16,205 nt of DNA from JAQVUB01 sp033809415 (GCA_033809415.1 JAPXLT010000086.1:1-16205); one strand, 5' to 3'; positions 1-7,292 are shown, numbered from the stretch's first letter. Translations and numbers: made by a program. The notes: generated from the sequence alone by a model not told the origin.

Positions 1-21
1 CATGTCCTGCCAGAAAAAAAT

Positions 22-64
22 GCAGCGCCGATCAGACGATTGTCGGATCGGCGCTGCTGTTTTT
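22..64. terminator. Bidirectional Rho-independent terminator after pstS
   Basis: A 12-bp perfect stem (22-33 with 46-57) encloses a smaller GAC/GTC stem and a GATT loop. Read on the minus strand, the stem is followed by seven T (the A run at 14-20). This suits termination of pstS, whose stop codon lies at 83-85. Read on the plus strand it is followed by TTTTT at 60-64, so it may also serve a converging gene beyond the left edge. Confidence 0.85.
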
Positions 65-82
65 ATGATGTTCTGCTAGGTA

Positions 83-1078
83 TTATTTGAAGACTTGAGC
101 TCTGATCATGTCGACGACATTTTGCGGCATGGGCACGTAGTTGAGCTTCTGTGCGGCGGTGGCGCCGGTGGTGAAGCACCAGTTGAAGTATTTGATCATG
201 TCCTGACGCAAGGCTGGATCGGCGTCCTTGCGGAACAAGATGTAGGTCACGCCAGTGATTGGCCAGGACTTGTCGCCGGGCTGATCGGTCAAAACCATGT
301 AGAAGCCGGGGGCGTTTTTCCAGTCCGCATTGGCGGCGCTGGCGCTGAAGGATTCGACATCAGCGGTGATGAACTTGCCGGTCTGGTTTTCGATGGCGGC
401 GCAACTCAGGTTCGCTTCCACCGCATAGGTGTATTCCGTGTAGCCAATGCTGCCGATGATTTTGGCGACGTTATTGCAAATGCCCGGGTTCTTTTGCCCG
501 CCAATGCCAACTGGCCAGTTGACTGAGGCGCCGGCTCCGACCTTGCTTTCCCATTCCTTGGAAATTTTGCTCAGGTAGTTGGTGAAGATGAAGCTGGTTC
601 CGCTCGAGTCTGCACGCCGCACAACGGTGATTTTAGTTTTCGGCAGTTTCAGTCCCGGATTGACCTTAGTGATCTTTGGGTCATTCCATGTGGTGATCTT
701 GCCCAGATAGATTTCGCTGAGCGCTTCGCGGGTCAGTTTCAGTTCATTGGTTTTGACGCCAGGCAGATTGACGATGACGACGACACCGCCAAGCAGCATC
801 GGGAATTGATGCAAGCCAGTTTCCTCCTGCTCTTCCAGCTTCAGGGGGTTATCGGTACCGGCGAAATGGACAGTACCGGCTTTGATCTGGTTGAGACCTG
901 CGCCTGAACCCACGCTCTGGTAATTGACCTTGTTGGGGCCGGTTTGGCTGTAGGTGTAAGTCCAGCTCTGGTAAACCGGTGCCGGGAAGCTAGCCCCGGC
1001 TCCATTGATCACTGTCTGCGCCATTAGTGACGCACCAGCAGCACACATCAGGGTTGTAGCAATCAACTTTTTCAACAT
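83..1078 (-). CDS. pstS: Phosphate ABC transporter, periplasmic phosphate-binding protein PstS
   Basis: PstS captures inorganic phosphate in the periplasm and hands it to the PstCAB transporter. The 331-residue product starts with a signal peptide (MLKKLIATTLMCAAGASLMA, cleavage probably before Gln21) with no lipobox cysteine, so it is likely soluble and periplasmic. The mature protein opens with the family motif GAGASFPAPVY, has the SVGSGAG loop, and carries RRADSSGTSFIF in the middle, all regions that contact phosphate in known PstS proteins. I chose the ATG at 1078 because GGAG lies 8 nt upstream (1087-1090); an in-frame ATG at 1111 would add 11 residues before a perfect signal peptide. 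No pstC, pstA, pstB or phoU is present. Terminator hairpins on both sides make this a single-gene unit. Length is normal for the family. Confidence 0.95.
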   Translation of the reverse strand: MLKKLIATTLMCAAGASLMAQTVINGAGASFPAPVYQSWTYTYSQTGPNKVNYQSVGSGAGLNQIKAGTVHFAGTDNPLKLEEQEETGLHQFPMLLGGVVVIVNLPGVKTNELKLTREALSEIYLGKITTWNDPKITKVNPGLKLPKTKITVVRRADSSGTSFIFTNYLSKISKEWESKVGAGASVNWPVGIGGQKNPGICNNVAKIIGSIGYTEYTYAVEANLSCAAIENQTGKFITADVESFSASAANADWKNAPGFYMVLTDQPGDKSWPITGVTYILFRKDADPALRQDMIKYFNWCFTTGATAAQKLNYVPMPQNVVDMIRAQVFK

Positions 1079-1109
1079 TTCGTTTTCTCCTTTTTTTTGT
1101 TTTGCGTTC

Positions 1110-1137
1110 ATATCCGGCAGAAAACCGGATATTTTTT
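1110..1137. terminator. Hairpin with T run in the pstS leader
   Basis: A perfect 8-bp inverted repeat (ATATCCGG at 1110-1117, CCGGATAT at 1125-1132) with a 7-nt loop is followed by TTTTTT on the plus strand. In that direction it looks like a terminator and would stop antisense transcripts that had crossed pstS. In the pstS mRNA it would be a leader hairpin about 20 nt upstream of the ribosome binding site. Which role it has cannot be told from sequence. Confidence 0.5.
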
Positions 1138-1164
1138 GTTACGCCAATTAATATCAAGGGAGAA

Positions 1165-1181
1165 TGTTAGCATTTGGTTAA
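1165..1181 (-). promoter_or_regulatory. Candidate Pho-box-like direct repeat upstream of pstS
   Basis: On the minus strand, TTAACC and CTAACA are separated by 5 nt (11-nt repeat period). This is the geometry of PhoB/PhoP half-sites in phosphate-regulated promoters, and it lies about 90 nt upstream of the pstS start. Only two half-sites are visible and neither matches a consensus fully, so this is a weak suggestion. The GCTAACA part also occurs at 1242-1248 and 1439-1445 on the other strand. Confidence 0.2.
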
Positions 1182-1246
1182 AGCAAGGTCAGAAGAAAAA
1201 TAAATCGTAAGTTTGCAATCTATCCAAAGGAATATATCTTTGCTAA

Positions 1247-1433
1247 CAGGGCTTTTTCATTCATTTTCAAAGACGTCACCTGCTGTACGTGTCCATTTTG
1301 TCCATAAAGACGTGTCCATCTGTGTCCATGACGTCCATTGTGTCCATCGTGTCCCTGTCCATTAAATATAATCTTTAAATATAAAAATTAACGAGACAAT
1401 TCTCGATGTGATTGGGAGAATGAAAACGCCCTG
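1247..1433. mobile_element. Putative MITE-like element, 187 bp, with flanking direct repeat
   Basis: The left end CAGGGCTTTTTCATTC (1247-1262) and right end GAATGAAAACGCCCTG (1418-1433) are inverted repeats matching at 15 of 16 positions. Directly outside both ends stands the direct repeat TCTTTGCTAA (1237-1246 and 1434-1443), which extends to 12 bp if the CA of the left end is counted. Terminal inverted repeats with an abutting direct repeat are the signature of a small non-autonomous transposable element and its target-site duplication. The element has no coding capacity and holds the GTCC array at 1289-1362. It occupies most of the 374-nt space between pstS and the glycosidase gene. No second copy is in the window. 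Confidence 0.55.
1289..1362. repeat. Irregular GTCCAT tandem array, mostly 9-nt period
   Basis: GTCC begins at 1291, 1300, 1314, 1324, 1333, 1342, 1351 and 1357, so most steps are 9 or 10 nt, typically with the unit GTCCATNGT. It lies inside the putative 187-bp element. The complementary core TGGACA also occurs twice, 9 nt apart, in each copy of the element family at 6070 and 10669. Confidence 0.8.
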
Positions 1434-1485
1434 TCTTTGCTAACATTGATTTTTCCTGGCAACAACAACTATGGAGTAACCCGTC

Positions 1486-3657
1486 ATGCGTGAACAAATC
1501 ACATCATCCTGCCATCATATCAGCAGGGAGTTTCCTTTGCCCAGTATCCAAAGCGGTGCCATGCTGGGCAATGGCAATCTCGGGATTTTGCTATGGGGCG
1601 GTAAAAATGTTTTGAATATTACGTTTGGTTGCGCATCCCTATGGGATCACCGCGGCGGGGTCGTCTGGTCTGAAAAGCAGAATTTCAAGGAGTTGAAGGA
1701 ATTGCTCCTGAATGGAGACGAGGAGGGTGTCAAGCAAATGTTTGCCGCTGAAAAAAGCGGTTCTGTAGCTCGTCCGACCTTGATTCCGCTGGGGCGAATC
1801 GTGATGAAACTTCCGGCCAAGAGCCGCCTTTTGCGATATGAACAGGCTTTACAGAGCGGAACGACCAAAGTCATTTATTGGCAGACAGGCGCTGAAAAAA
1901 GCCTGGAATTCCGAGTCAGTGTTGGCACGGACTTTCTGCTTTGCCGGGGACTTGATGCGGGAATCTCCGTAAAGCTGGTGTCCGCTTGGGAACTCACAAA
2001 GCTACGTGCTGCAGAACTGCGGGGTTTGGCAAAGCCTTCTGATACGCTGGCCGGTCGCGATTACCCTGCGCCAATCGAAAGTGGAGATGGCGGTTTTTCC
2101 GCATTTGTGCAGCCCATGCCGTCGGATGCATCTTATTCCCTTGGTTTCCTGCGATGTGGCAACCGCTTGCTAGCCGGGTTTGCCAGGGGCTGTGCAAACA
2201 CGGCGCAAGTCCGTCAGGGGCTGCAAATATCTTTTTCCGAGGCGTGGACAAAGTCAGGGCGTTGGTGGATCGAGTACTGGAAGGATGTTCCGGTCATTGA
2301 TTGCCCGGATGATGCGATCAGGCACTTATACCTCGATGGGATGTATAAATATGGCTGCATGACGAATCCGGCGGGTGTGCCGGCAGGCTTGCAGGGACCC
2401 TGGATCGAGGACGACCGTTTCCCGCCTTGGTCGGGCGATTATCACTTCAATATCAATGTCCAGCTGTGCTATTCGCCGGGTTTCAAAGCCGGGAAGTATG
2501 CGCATCTGAAACGGCTGTTTGACATGATCCTTTCCTGGCGCCCGGTTTTGCGACGCAATGCCGAAACATTTGCCGGTGTCAAGAATGCTTACATGCTGCC
2601 GCATGCAGTGGATGACCGCTGTGTCTGCATGGGGAATTTCTGGACGGGTTGCATCGATCATGCTTGTTCGGCCTGGGTGGCGATGATGATGTATGATTAC
2701 TGCGATTATTCCGGCGATGTGGATTTTTTGCGTAAGGAAGTCCTGGATTTCATGCAGGGGGTGTTGCGTGGATTTGAAGCGATCATGGAACGCGATGCCG
2801 AGGGCATGCTTGCACTGCCGGTGGGTGTTTCTCCGGAATACGGCGGTTCTGGAATGAATGCCTGGGGCAGAAATGCGAGTTTTCAGCTTGCCGCCATACA
2901 TCGCTTGGCCCGCAACCTGATTTCCGCCGCAAACTGGCTTGGCTGTAAAGCAGACCCCTTTGCACTGGAAATCGTCGATCACCTGCCATTGGCTTCACTT
3001 GGAAAAGACGGGCAGAACTCCGTCATTGCCTTGTGGGAAGGCAAAATACTGGATGAAAGCCATCGGCATCACTCGCACCTGGCTGCGCTCGAGCCGTTTT
3101 CTACCATTGATCCGGAAAGTGCACGCTGGCAGCAAATCGTGCAGGACACCATCACGCAATGGACCGTTCTCGGCATGGGGCAGTGGACAGGCTGGTGCGT
3201 GCCATGGGCTTCCAAAATCAGAACGCGCCTTGGTCAAGGCGATATGGCTGTGTTTCTGCTGCACTACTGGAAGGCTTGTTTCACCACCCCCTACGGCACC
3301 TCGCTTCATGATGCCGCATTCCCGGGACCGAGCCTCTTTGCCAGTTTTCGTGGTGAAATCATGCAGATGGATGGCTACATGGGCGCAGTCAACGCAATCC
3401 AGGAACTCTTCCTCTTCGAGCAAAATGGCACCCTGAAGGCATTCTACGGCATCCCGGACTCCTGGGAAAAGGCCAGTTTCAAGAATCTGCATGCACCAGG
3501 AGGTTTCATGATCAGCGGCAAATTCCAGCGCAATCGAAAAACGTCATTTACGGTCACTGCGAGCCGCGCAACAATCCTCAGGCTACAGACAAAACACAGC
3601 AAAACCATCGTCGAGAAAAAGATGATGGCCGGCGAACAAATAGCGTTTGCGCTGTAA
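1486..3657 (+). CDS. GH95-like glycosidase, intracellular
   Basis: This 723-residue protein resembles glycoside hydrolase family 95, whose characterised members are inverting alpha-L-fucosidases or alpha-L-galactosidases. An N-terminal beta-rich region begins with GAMLGNGNLGILLWGG, followed by the (alpha/alpha)6 catalytic barrel. Three GH95 landmarks are visible in order: NIN at 322-324, where paired Asn residues activate water; SPE with Glu451 in the place of the general acid; and MQMDG with Asp629 matching the FQIDG aspartate. HRHHSHL at 526-532 matches the family RHLSHL motif. There is no signal peptide, so it probably acts in the cytoplasm on imported oligosaccharides. GGAG lies 9 nt before the ATG. 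It is not part of an obvious sugar-uptake operon. Substrate cannot be fixed from sequence; distance from classic GH95 could mean another specificity. Confidence 0.75.
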   Translation: MREQITSSCHHISREFPLPSIQSGAMLGNGNLGILLWGGKNVLNITFGCASLWDHRGGVVWSEKQNFKELKELLLNGDEEGVKQMFAAEKSGSVARPTLIPLGRIVMKLPAKSRLLRYEQALQSGTTKVIYWQTGAEKSLEFRVSVGTDFLLCRGLDAGISVKLVSAWELTKLRAAELRGLAKPSDTLAGRDYPAPIESGDGGFSAFVQPMPSDASYSLGFLRCGNRLLAGFARGCANTAQVRQGLQISFSEAWTKSGRWWIEYWKDVPVIDCPDDAIRHLYLDGMYKYGCMTNPAGVPAGLQGPWIEDDRFPPWSGDYHFNINVQLCYSPGFKAGKYAHLKRLFDMILSWRPVLRRNAETFAGVKNAYMLPHAVDDRCVCMGNFWTGCIDHACSAWVAMMMYDYCDYSGDVDFLRKEVLDFMQGVLRGFEAIMERDAEGMLALPVGVSPEYGGSGMNAWGRNASFQLAAIHRLARNLISAANWLGCKADPFALEIVDHLPLASLGKDGQNSVIALWEGKILDESHRHHSHLAALEPFSTIDPESARWQQIVQDTITQWTVLGMGQWTGWCVPWASKIRTRLGQGDMAVFLLHYWKACFTTPYGTSLHDAAFPGPSLFASFRGEIMQMDGYMGAVNAIQELFLFEQNGTLKAFYGIPDSWEKASFKNLHAPGGFMISGKFQRNRKTSFTVTASRATILRLQTKHSKTIVEKKMMAGEQIAFAL

Positions 3658-3741
3658 GGGTGCGGGGTGCGGGGTGCGGGGCGCGGGGTGCGGGGTGCGG
3701 GGTGCGGGGTGCGGGGCGCGGGGCGCGGGGCGCGGGGTGCG
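3658..3741. repeat. Tandem heptamer array GGGTGCG/GGGCGCG, 12 units
   Basis: Twelve uninterrupted 7-bp units follow directly after the TAA stop of the glycosidase gene. Eight are GGGTGCG and four GGGCGCG, the only variable position being T/C. The strand is extremely G-rich, with GGG or GGGG every 7 nt, so it could form G-quadruplexes. A related array follows the TAA at 16058-16060 in the same way. The whole space from 3658 to 4149 holds no gene I can support: only this array, an A/T-rich stretch, and the inverted-repeat element at 3822-4118. Confidence 0.95.
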
Positions 3742-3821
3742 GGGGGATTTTTCGGGGTTGAAAAAGTTTTTTTGCAGGGTATAGTTTATTTTTCTTTTCA
3801 GGATTCTTTATTTCAAGGGCG

Positions 3822-4118
3822 TCCAAAAAGGTTTTTAACCACGAAAGGCACGAAAAAGCTTGGCGCGGACTGATCGCCCGCAACCCACACGGACTTTACA
3901 CGGACTTTACACGGACTTTACACGGACAACAAATCGGTCGGATCAGTCGGAGAAACCAATAGGTCAGATCACAAATTCGCGTGCAATCTCATCCGTCGAA
4001 GCAGCAACCCTACAAATTTTCCGAGTTTTCCGTGCTTTCCGTGGACAAAAAATAGGTTTTGGGCGGAGTCCACGCCAAGTTTTTTTGTGTGGTTCGTAGT
4101 TAAAAAATCCTTTTTGGA
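3822..4118. mobile_element. Putative MITE-like element with ~50-bp imperfect inverted ends
   Basis: The left end (about 3822-3871) and right end (about 4070-4118) are imperfect inverted repeats. Reading inward they share TCCAAAAAGG, TTTTTAAC, ACGAA and then CTTGGCG with GGACT, with small gaps. The outer part contains the AACnACGAA motif common to the repeats at 5339, 7178, 8992 and 12936. The interior holds the 11-bp array at 3887-3927 and an inverted copy of a CCACGGAAAGCACGGAAAA-like motif near 4020-4045. It has no convincing coding capacity. I see no clean flanking direct repeat, so it may be old. Its right edge lies 18 nt before the ribosome binding site of the next gene. Confidence 0.45.
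3887..3927. repeat. 11-bp tandem array ACACGGACTTT
   Basis: Three complete units of ACACGGACTTT are followed by a partial unit ACACGGAC. The core octamer ACACGGAC is the reverse complement of GTCCGTGT, the core of the 11-bp array at the right edge of the window (16131-16205). The array lies inside the putative element at 3822-4118. Confidence 0.9.
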
Positions 4119-4149
4119 TGGGGTCAATTTCAAGTCAGGAGTTTTTGAG

Positions 4150-5325
4150 ATGCAGAAAGTCGTTCAGCGAGTTGAAGCTCTTCGTCAGTTGCTTTCGGGT
4201 CAGGAGGAGCGTTTTTCCCGCTTCAGCCAGGATATCTGGGAAAATCCCGAGCTCGGGTTCCAGGAACATTACGCATGCAAACGTCAGGTGGAATTGCTCG
4301 AGGAGTTTGGTTTTCAGGTGGAGACGCCCTATGCCGGTTTGGATACAGCCTACCGGGCGGAATGGGGGCAGGGCGGTGAAGTCTTTGCCATCGCCTCTGA
4401 ATATGATGCCTTGCCGGAGATCGGTCATGCCTGCGGGCACAACCTGATCTGCACAGCGGCAATGGCCGCTGCCTGGATGGTGCAGAAAATGCTGCAACGC
4501 TCGAATCGTCCCGGACGGATTGTCGTGCTGGGCACTCCGGGCGAAGAAAGCATGGGCGGCAAGGTTGTTATGCTGCGCGAGAAATGCCTGGATGGAGTTG
4601 GCGCGGTGATGATGGTGCATCCGAGCTGGCGCACGAGTATCGATACGGGGTCAACAGCAGTCAACCGCCTGACCATCGAGTTTTTTGGAAAGGCGGCACA
4701 TGCGGGCGGCATGCCGGAGCAGGGGATCAATGCCTTGGATGCGGTGATTCTGCTATATAATAGTGTTTCCTGCTGGCGCCAGCAGTTGCCGGAATCGGCC
4801 AGGGTTCATGGCATTATTCAGGATGGCGGCGTGCGCCCCAATGTTATCCCGGATTATACACGCTGCTGGTTTTATCTGCGTTCACCGGAGAATGACCAGC
4901 TTGAACAGATGAATGAGCGCTTTGTCGCCATGGTGGAAGGCGCAGCCAAAATGACTGGTTGCACATTCAAGGTCACCCCGAACAATCTGCCTTACAAGGC
5001 TCGCAAGCCCAATGTCGCCATGAACCGCCGCTACGCGGAAGCGATGCAGGCGCAGGGAGTCAAGTTGACGCCTGCCGGACCCGGGCGAGGATCGAGCGAC
5101 TTCGGCGACTTTTCCCAGGTCTGCCCTGGAATTCACCCGTATTTCTCGATTTCGCCGACCGAAATTCCTGGTCATTCCAAAGCATTTTGTGCTGCCTCGG
5201 GTACGGACTTGGCTCGTCAAAACATGCTTTCAGCGGCGGTGGCCATGGCGGAGATTGCTTGTGCCTGGTTCAGTGATGAAGCCTTCCGGCAGGAAGTCCG
5301 GCAGGAGTTCCAACCGGAGCGGTAG
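4150..5325 (+). CDS. M20-family metallo-amidohydrolase (ACY1L2/PM20D2-like)
   Basis: This 391-residue protein is a zinc-dependent peptidase or amidohydrolase of family M20, which cleaves amide bonds of small N-acyl or dipeptide substrates in the cytoplasm. The motif EYDALPEIGHACGHNL, typical of the ACY1L2/PM20D2 and AbgB branch, gives metal ligands Cys95 and His97. GEE at 131-133 supplies the catalytic base Glu132 and a metal ligand Glu133. Other expected ligands are His157 (MVHP) and His342 (PGHS). The lid/dimerisation domain begins near AAHAGGMP and contains RPNVIPDY. I chose the ATG at 4150 because AGGAG stands 8 nt upstream (4137-4141); an upstream in-frame ATG at 4087 would read into the repeat element. 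No signal peptide. The exact substrate is unknown. It converges with the gene at 5371-5940. Confidence 0.88.
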   Translation: MQKVVQRVEALRQLLSGQEERFSRFSQDIWENPELGFQEHYACKRQVELLEEFGFQVETPYAGLDTAYRAEWGQGGEVFAIASEYDALPEIGHACGHNLICTAAMAAAWMVQKMLQRSNRPGRIVVLGTPGEESMGGKVVMLREKCLDGVGAVMMVHPSWRTSIDTGSTAVNRLTIEFFGKAAHAGGMPEQGINALDAVILLYNSVSCWRQQLPESARVHGIIQDGGVRPNVIPDYTRCWFYLRSPENDQLEQMNERFVAMVEGAAKMTGCTFKVTPNNLPYKARKPNVAMNRRYAEAMQAQGVKLTPAGPGRGSSDFGDFSQVCPGIHPYFSISPTEIPGHSKAFCAASGTDLARQNMLSAAVAMAEIACAWFSDEAFRQEVRQEFQPER

Positions 5326-5338
5326 ACAACATTTTTTT

Positions 5339-5369
5339 AACAACGAAAAGACCCGAAAATTTTGTTAGG
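5339..5369. repeat. Short AACnACGAAA repeat (31 bp), solo
   Basis: This begins AACAACGAAAAGACCCGAAA and continues TTTTG, aligning over its full length with the 31-bp repeat at 8992-9022 apart from single-base gaps. It lies between two convergent genes, and the ACCC/GGGT ends at 5351-5372 could form a weak hairpin shared by both transcripts. Confidence 0.55.
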
Positions 5370-5370
5370 G

Positions 5371-5940
5371 TTATGGTTGTTTCAGTTTGGCGAGCCATTT
5401 ATTGATGGCTGCCAGTGGGAATTTGCCAGGCCAGCGGCTGGCGACATCTTCTTCATCTTCCATGTCGGCCCATTCGCGCATTTCAGCGAACTCTTCATGC
5501 TCCGGGTCACTGAGCGTTTCGAGCATTTCCTGGAACCCCCAGGTGCCCCCGCAGTCTTCGGGTGGGCAGTTGCCTTTGCCATCGACGCAATAGAATATTT
5601 TGCCGGGTTCGAAATCATCCTTGACATTTTGCACATGGATGGTATGCATCCAGGAATCCCCCAGATCGTATTCATAGGTGAAAGATGTCTTTCTGCCAAG
5701 CGCCTCGCCAAGTGTGGTTTCGGTTACACCCTCGCAATCGGAATCATCATCATAATCGCTTGCCGGGGAGTAGCGTTTTTTGGCGAACTGGAATTGATAC
5801 ATATGGGCATTCCTCCATCCCATGACACGCTGCAGAATCAGATGCAGGGCATCAAGGGGAAGCTCACTGGGGACAATGATCTTGCGCCAGCAATCATAGG
5901 GCATGTCTTCAAGAGTGACGGTAAGAAGATAGCGTTTCAT
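5371..5940 (-). CDS. pRiA4b ORF-3 family protein
   Basis: The 189-residue product matches the plasmid pRiA4b ORF-3-like family (also called the IS1096 passenger TnpR family). Family features are visible in order: an opening strand with RYLLTVTLED, then CWRKIIVPSELPLDALHLIL and MGWRNAHMYQF, then FTYEYDLGDSWMHTIHV. The C-terminal third is acidic, with GGTWGFQEML and EFAEMREW, which is also common in the family. The start at 5940 is set by a strong AGGAGG 8 nt upstream; a frame open further upstream to 6030 has no such support. Despite the family name, no transposase or recombinase gene is nearby. The biochemical role is unknown. It is a single gene facing the M20 gene, with no hydrophobic segment, so it is presumably cytoplasmic. 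Confidence 0.88.
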   Translation of the reverse strand: MKRYLLTVTLEDMPYDCWRKIIVPSELPLDALHLILQRVMGWRNAHMYQFQFAKKRYSPASDYDDDSDCEGVTETTLGEALGRKTSFTYEYDLGDSWMHTIHVQNVKDDFEPGKIFYCVDGKGNCPPEDCGGTWGFQEMLETLSDPEHEEFAEMREWADMEDEEDVASRWPGKFPLAAINKWLAKLKQP

Positions 5941-6069
5941 GACAAATGCCTCCTCGATATTTAATCGGCCGCAACAAAATTTCCATAGCAATGACTTGCT
6001 AAACGAAAGCAAATATATACCCTGATTCATACTTCGTGCAAGCAGAATCCAGTATTCCTGATTTTTTTT

Positions 6070-6309
6070 GTAATGTGTCTTCTGTAGTGCGTGGTGCGTG
6101 GTGCGTGGTGCGGGTCAGACGTGGTGGACAGTGTGGACAGGGCAAGGACATCCCCCCCGCACCCCACGACAGTCAGAATAATCACAACCGGGACGGTTGC
6201 GCTACTTTTTTAAATCTGCACCCCCTGCATCCGTTCCCAACGCACTACGCACTACGCACCCCGCACTACGCACCCCATTCCCCTAAACCTTGTACTACAG
6301 AGGCATTAC
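6070..6309. mobile_element. Dispersed non-coding element, copy 1 (240 bp)
   Basis: The ends are inverted: the left reads GTAATG then TCTGTAGTG, the right (reverse complement) GTAATG then TCTGTAGTA. Outside stands a perfect direct repeat, A followed by eight T (6061-6069 and 6310-6318), a likely 9-bp target duplication. Inside are four GTGGTGC/GTAGTGC heptamers (6084-6111) and five complementary GCACTAC/GCACCCC heptamers (6242-6276), which could pair as a long stem. Between them are two TGGACA nonamers, a C run, and a perfect hairpin CAACCG-GGA-CGGTTG (6185-6199). A second copy at 10669-10894 is over 90% identical by hand alignment. It fills most of the 474-nt space 5941-6414; an open frame through it is not credible as a gene. 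Confidence 0.8.
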
Positions 6310-6350
6310 ATTTTTTTTGATTGCTTGCTGATTAAAAGACAACTGTTCCC

Positions 6351-6379
6351 TTGCAAAGTCCACTCTGAACCAATATATT
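6351..6379 (+). promoter_or_regulatory. Sigma70-type promoter for tatD
   Basis: TTGCAA (6351-6356) and TATATT (6374-6379) are separated by exactly 17 nt, with a predicted start near 6386 and a leader of about 30 nt before the tatD ATG. It lies just outside the right end of the dispersed element. Confidence 0.5.
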
Positions 6380-6414
6380 TCACTTTTCATTTTCATTTTC
6401 CAATAAAATTTACC

Positions 6415-7179
6415 ATGCTATTATTTGATACCCATTTGCATTTATCGGAAGAGATTGCTCCTGCGCCCTTTTTTGCCGAGGCTCGTTCGCAGGGTGTTGG
6501 ACGTTTTCTGGTGGCAGGCACATCTCATGAAGATGGCGATTATGTCAGTTCCCTGGCGGACCCGGGTGCCGGTATTTATGCGGCAGTGGGCGTTCATCCG
6601 CATTCAGCCGAGAGTTTTTCTCCAGAGGAACTAATTTGTTTTCGGGATTGGCTTTCTCGTCCGGGAGTGGTTGCAGTTGGTGAAATCGGGCTGGATTTCT
6701 ATTATGATTTCAGTCCCCGCCTCGAGCAGGAACGCGTTTTTGCCACGTTCTTGGAATTGGCGGCAGAATTGCGCAAGCCGGTTGTCGTTCACTGTCGCGA
6801 AGCATTTGCACAATGTTTCAAACTAGTGCAGGATTATTTTCCTCGGGAACTCCCATTTGTTGTGCACAGTTTTACCGGTACGGTCACAGAGGCCGAACAG
6901 TGGCTGGCGCTGGGAGCTTTTTTTTCCTTTAACGGCATGGTGACATTCAAAAAAGCTGACAATATCCGTACTGCGCTCGCAGCCGTGCCCCGCGACCGCC
7001 TGCTGCTGGAAACCGATTCGCCGTATTTGGCGCCAGTTCCATACCGCGGAAAAACAAACACGCCGGCTTATCTGCCGGCGATTGCTGAACGCGTCGCCCA
7101 GGAGTTGCAGATGGAAACCGAACAGCTGGCACGCCTGACCACGGCTAATGCATGCAGACTCTTTGGCATTTTTTTTTAA
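6415..7179 (+). CDS. tatD: TatD-family metal-dependent deoxyribonuclease
   Basis: TatD proteins are TIM-barrel, metal-dependent 3'-5' exonucleases linked to DNA repair and degradation. The 254-residue length is normal. Family motifs appear in order: FDTHLHL with the metal-binding His7-x-His9, VGVHPH, GEIGLDFYYD (metal-bridging Glu), VVHCREA, VHSFTGT and LLETDSPYLAP with the C-terminal metal Asp. The ATG at 6415 puts the FDTHLHL motif at the very N-terminus, as expected; a longer frame from 6325 would add about 30 unrelated residues. No clear Shine-Dalgarno sequence precedes this start, unlike its neighbours. The stop codon TAA (7177-7179) overlaps the first two bases of the repeat at 7178, so the last residues may have been altered by that insertion. 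The gene stands alone, with its own predicted promoter. Confidence 0.92.
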   Translation: MLLFDTHLHLSEEIAPAPFFAEARSQGVGRFLVAGTSHEDGDYVSSLADPGAGIYAAVGVHPHSAESFSPEELICFRDWLSRPGVVAVGEIGLDFYYDFSPRLEQERVFATFLELAAELRKPVVVHCREAFAQCFKLVQDYFPRELPFVVHSFTGTVTEAEQWLALGAFFSFNGMVTFKKADNIRTALAAVPRDRLLLETDSPYLAPVPYRGKTNTPAYLPAIAERVAQELQMETEQLARLTTANACRLFGIFF

Positions 7180-7292
7180 CAACGAAACGCACGAAAAGAC
7201 CCGAAAAAATTTCATGGGAAGCGGCTTTGACTGCTAGAATGCGTTGTATTTCCCATGAAATTTTTTCGGGGCCATTAGTGTCTTTAGTTGTT
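7178..7292. mobile_element. AACnACGAAA inverted-repeat element, copy 1 (115 bp)
   Basis: Two 43-nt inverted arms enclose a 29-nt centre. The inner 21 bp of each arm (7200-7220 and 7250-7270) are perfectly complementary; the outer 22 nt match less well but both end AACAAC. In RNA this would be a long stable hairpin between tatD and argG. A diverged second copy, with the same centre sequence GCTTTGACTG, lies at 12936-13053. No flanking direct repeat is apparent. Confidence 0.7.

Noticed and set aside
3578..3883. Minus-strand open frame encoding a Pro/Ala/Arg-rich repeat protein
   Set aside because: It is only the translation of the 7-bp tandem array. A 21-nt step gives a seven-residue repeat in any frame, and there is no ribosome binding site or conserved domain.
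5371..5940. pRiA4b ORF-3 gene as part of a transposon
   Set aside because: The family name comes from plasmid and IS contexts, but there is no transposase, resolvase or flanking inverted repeat around this gene.
6036..6320. Open frame of 94 codons after the pRiA4b gene
   Set aside because: It spans the dispersed inverted-repeat element. The second copy of the element does not keep the same reading frame, so it is not under protein selection.
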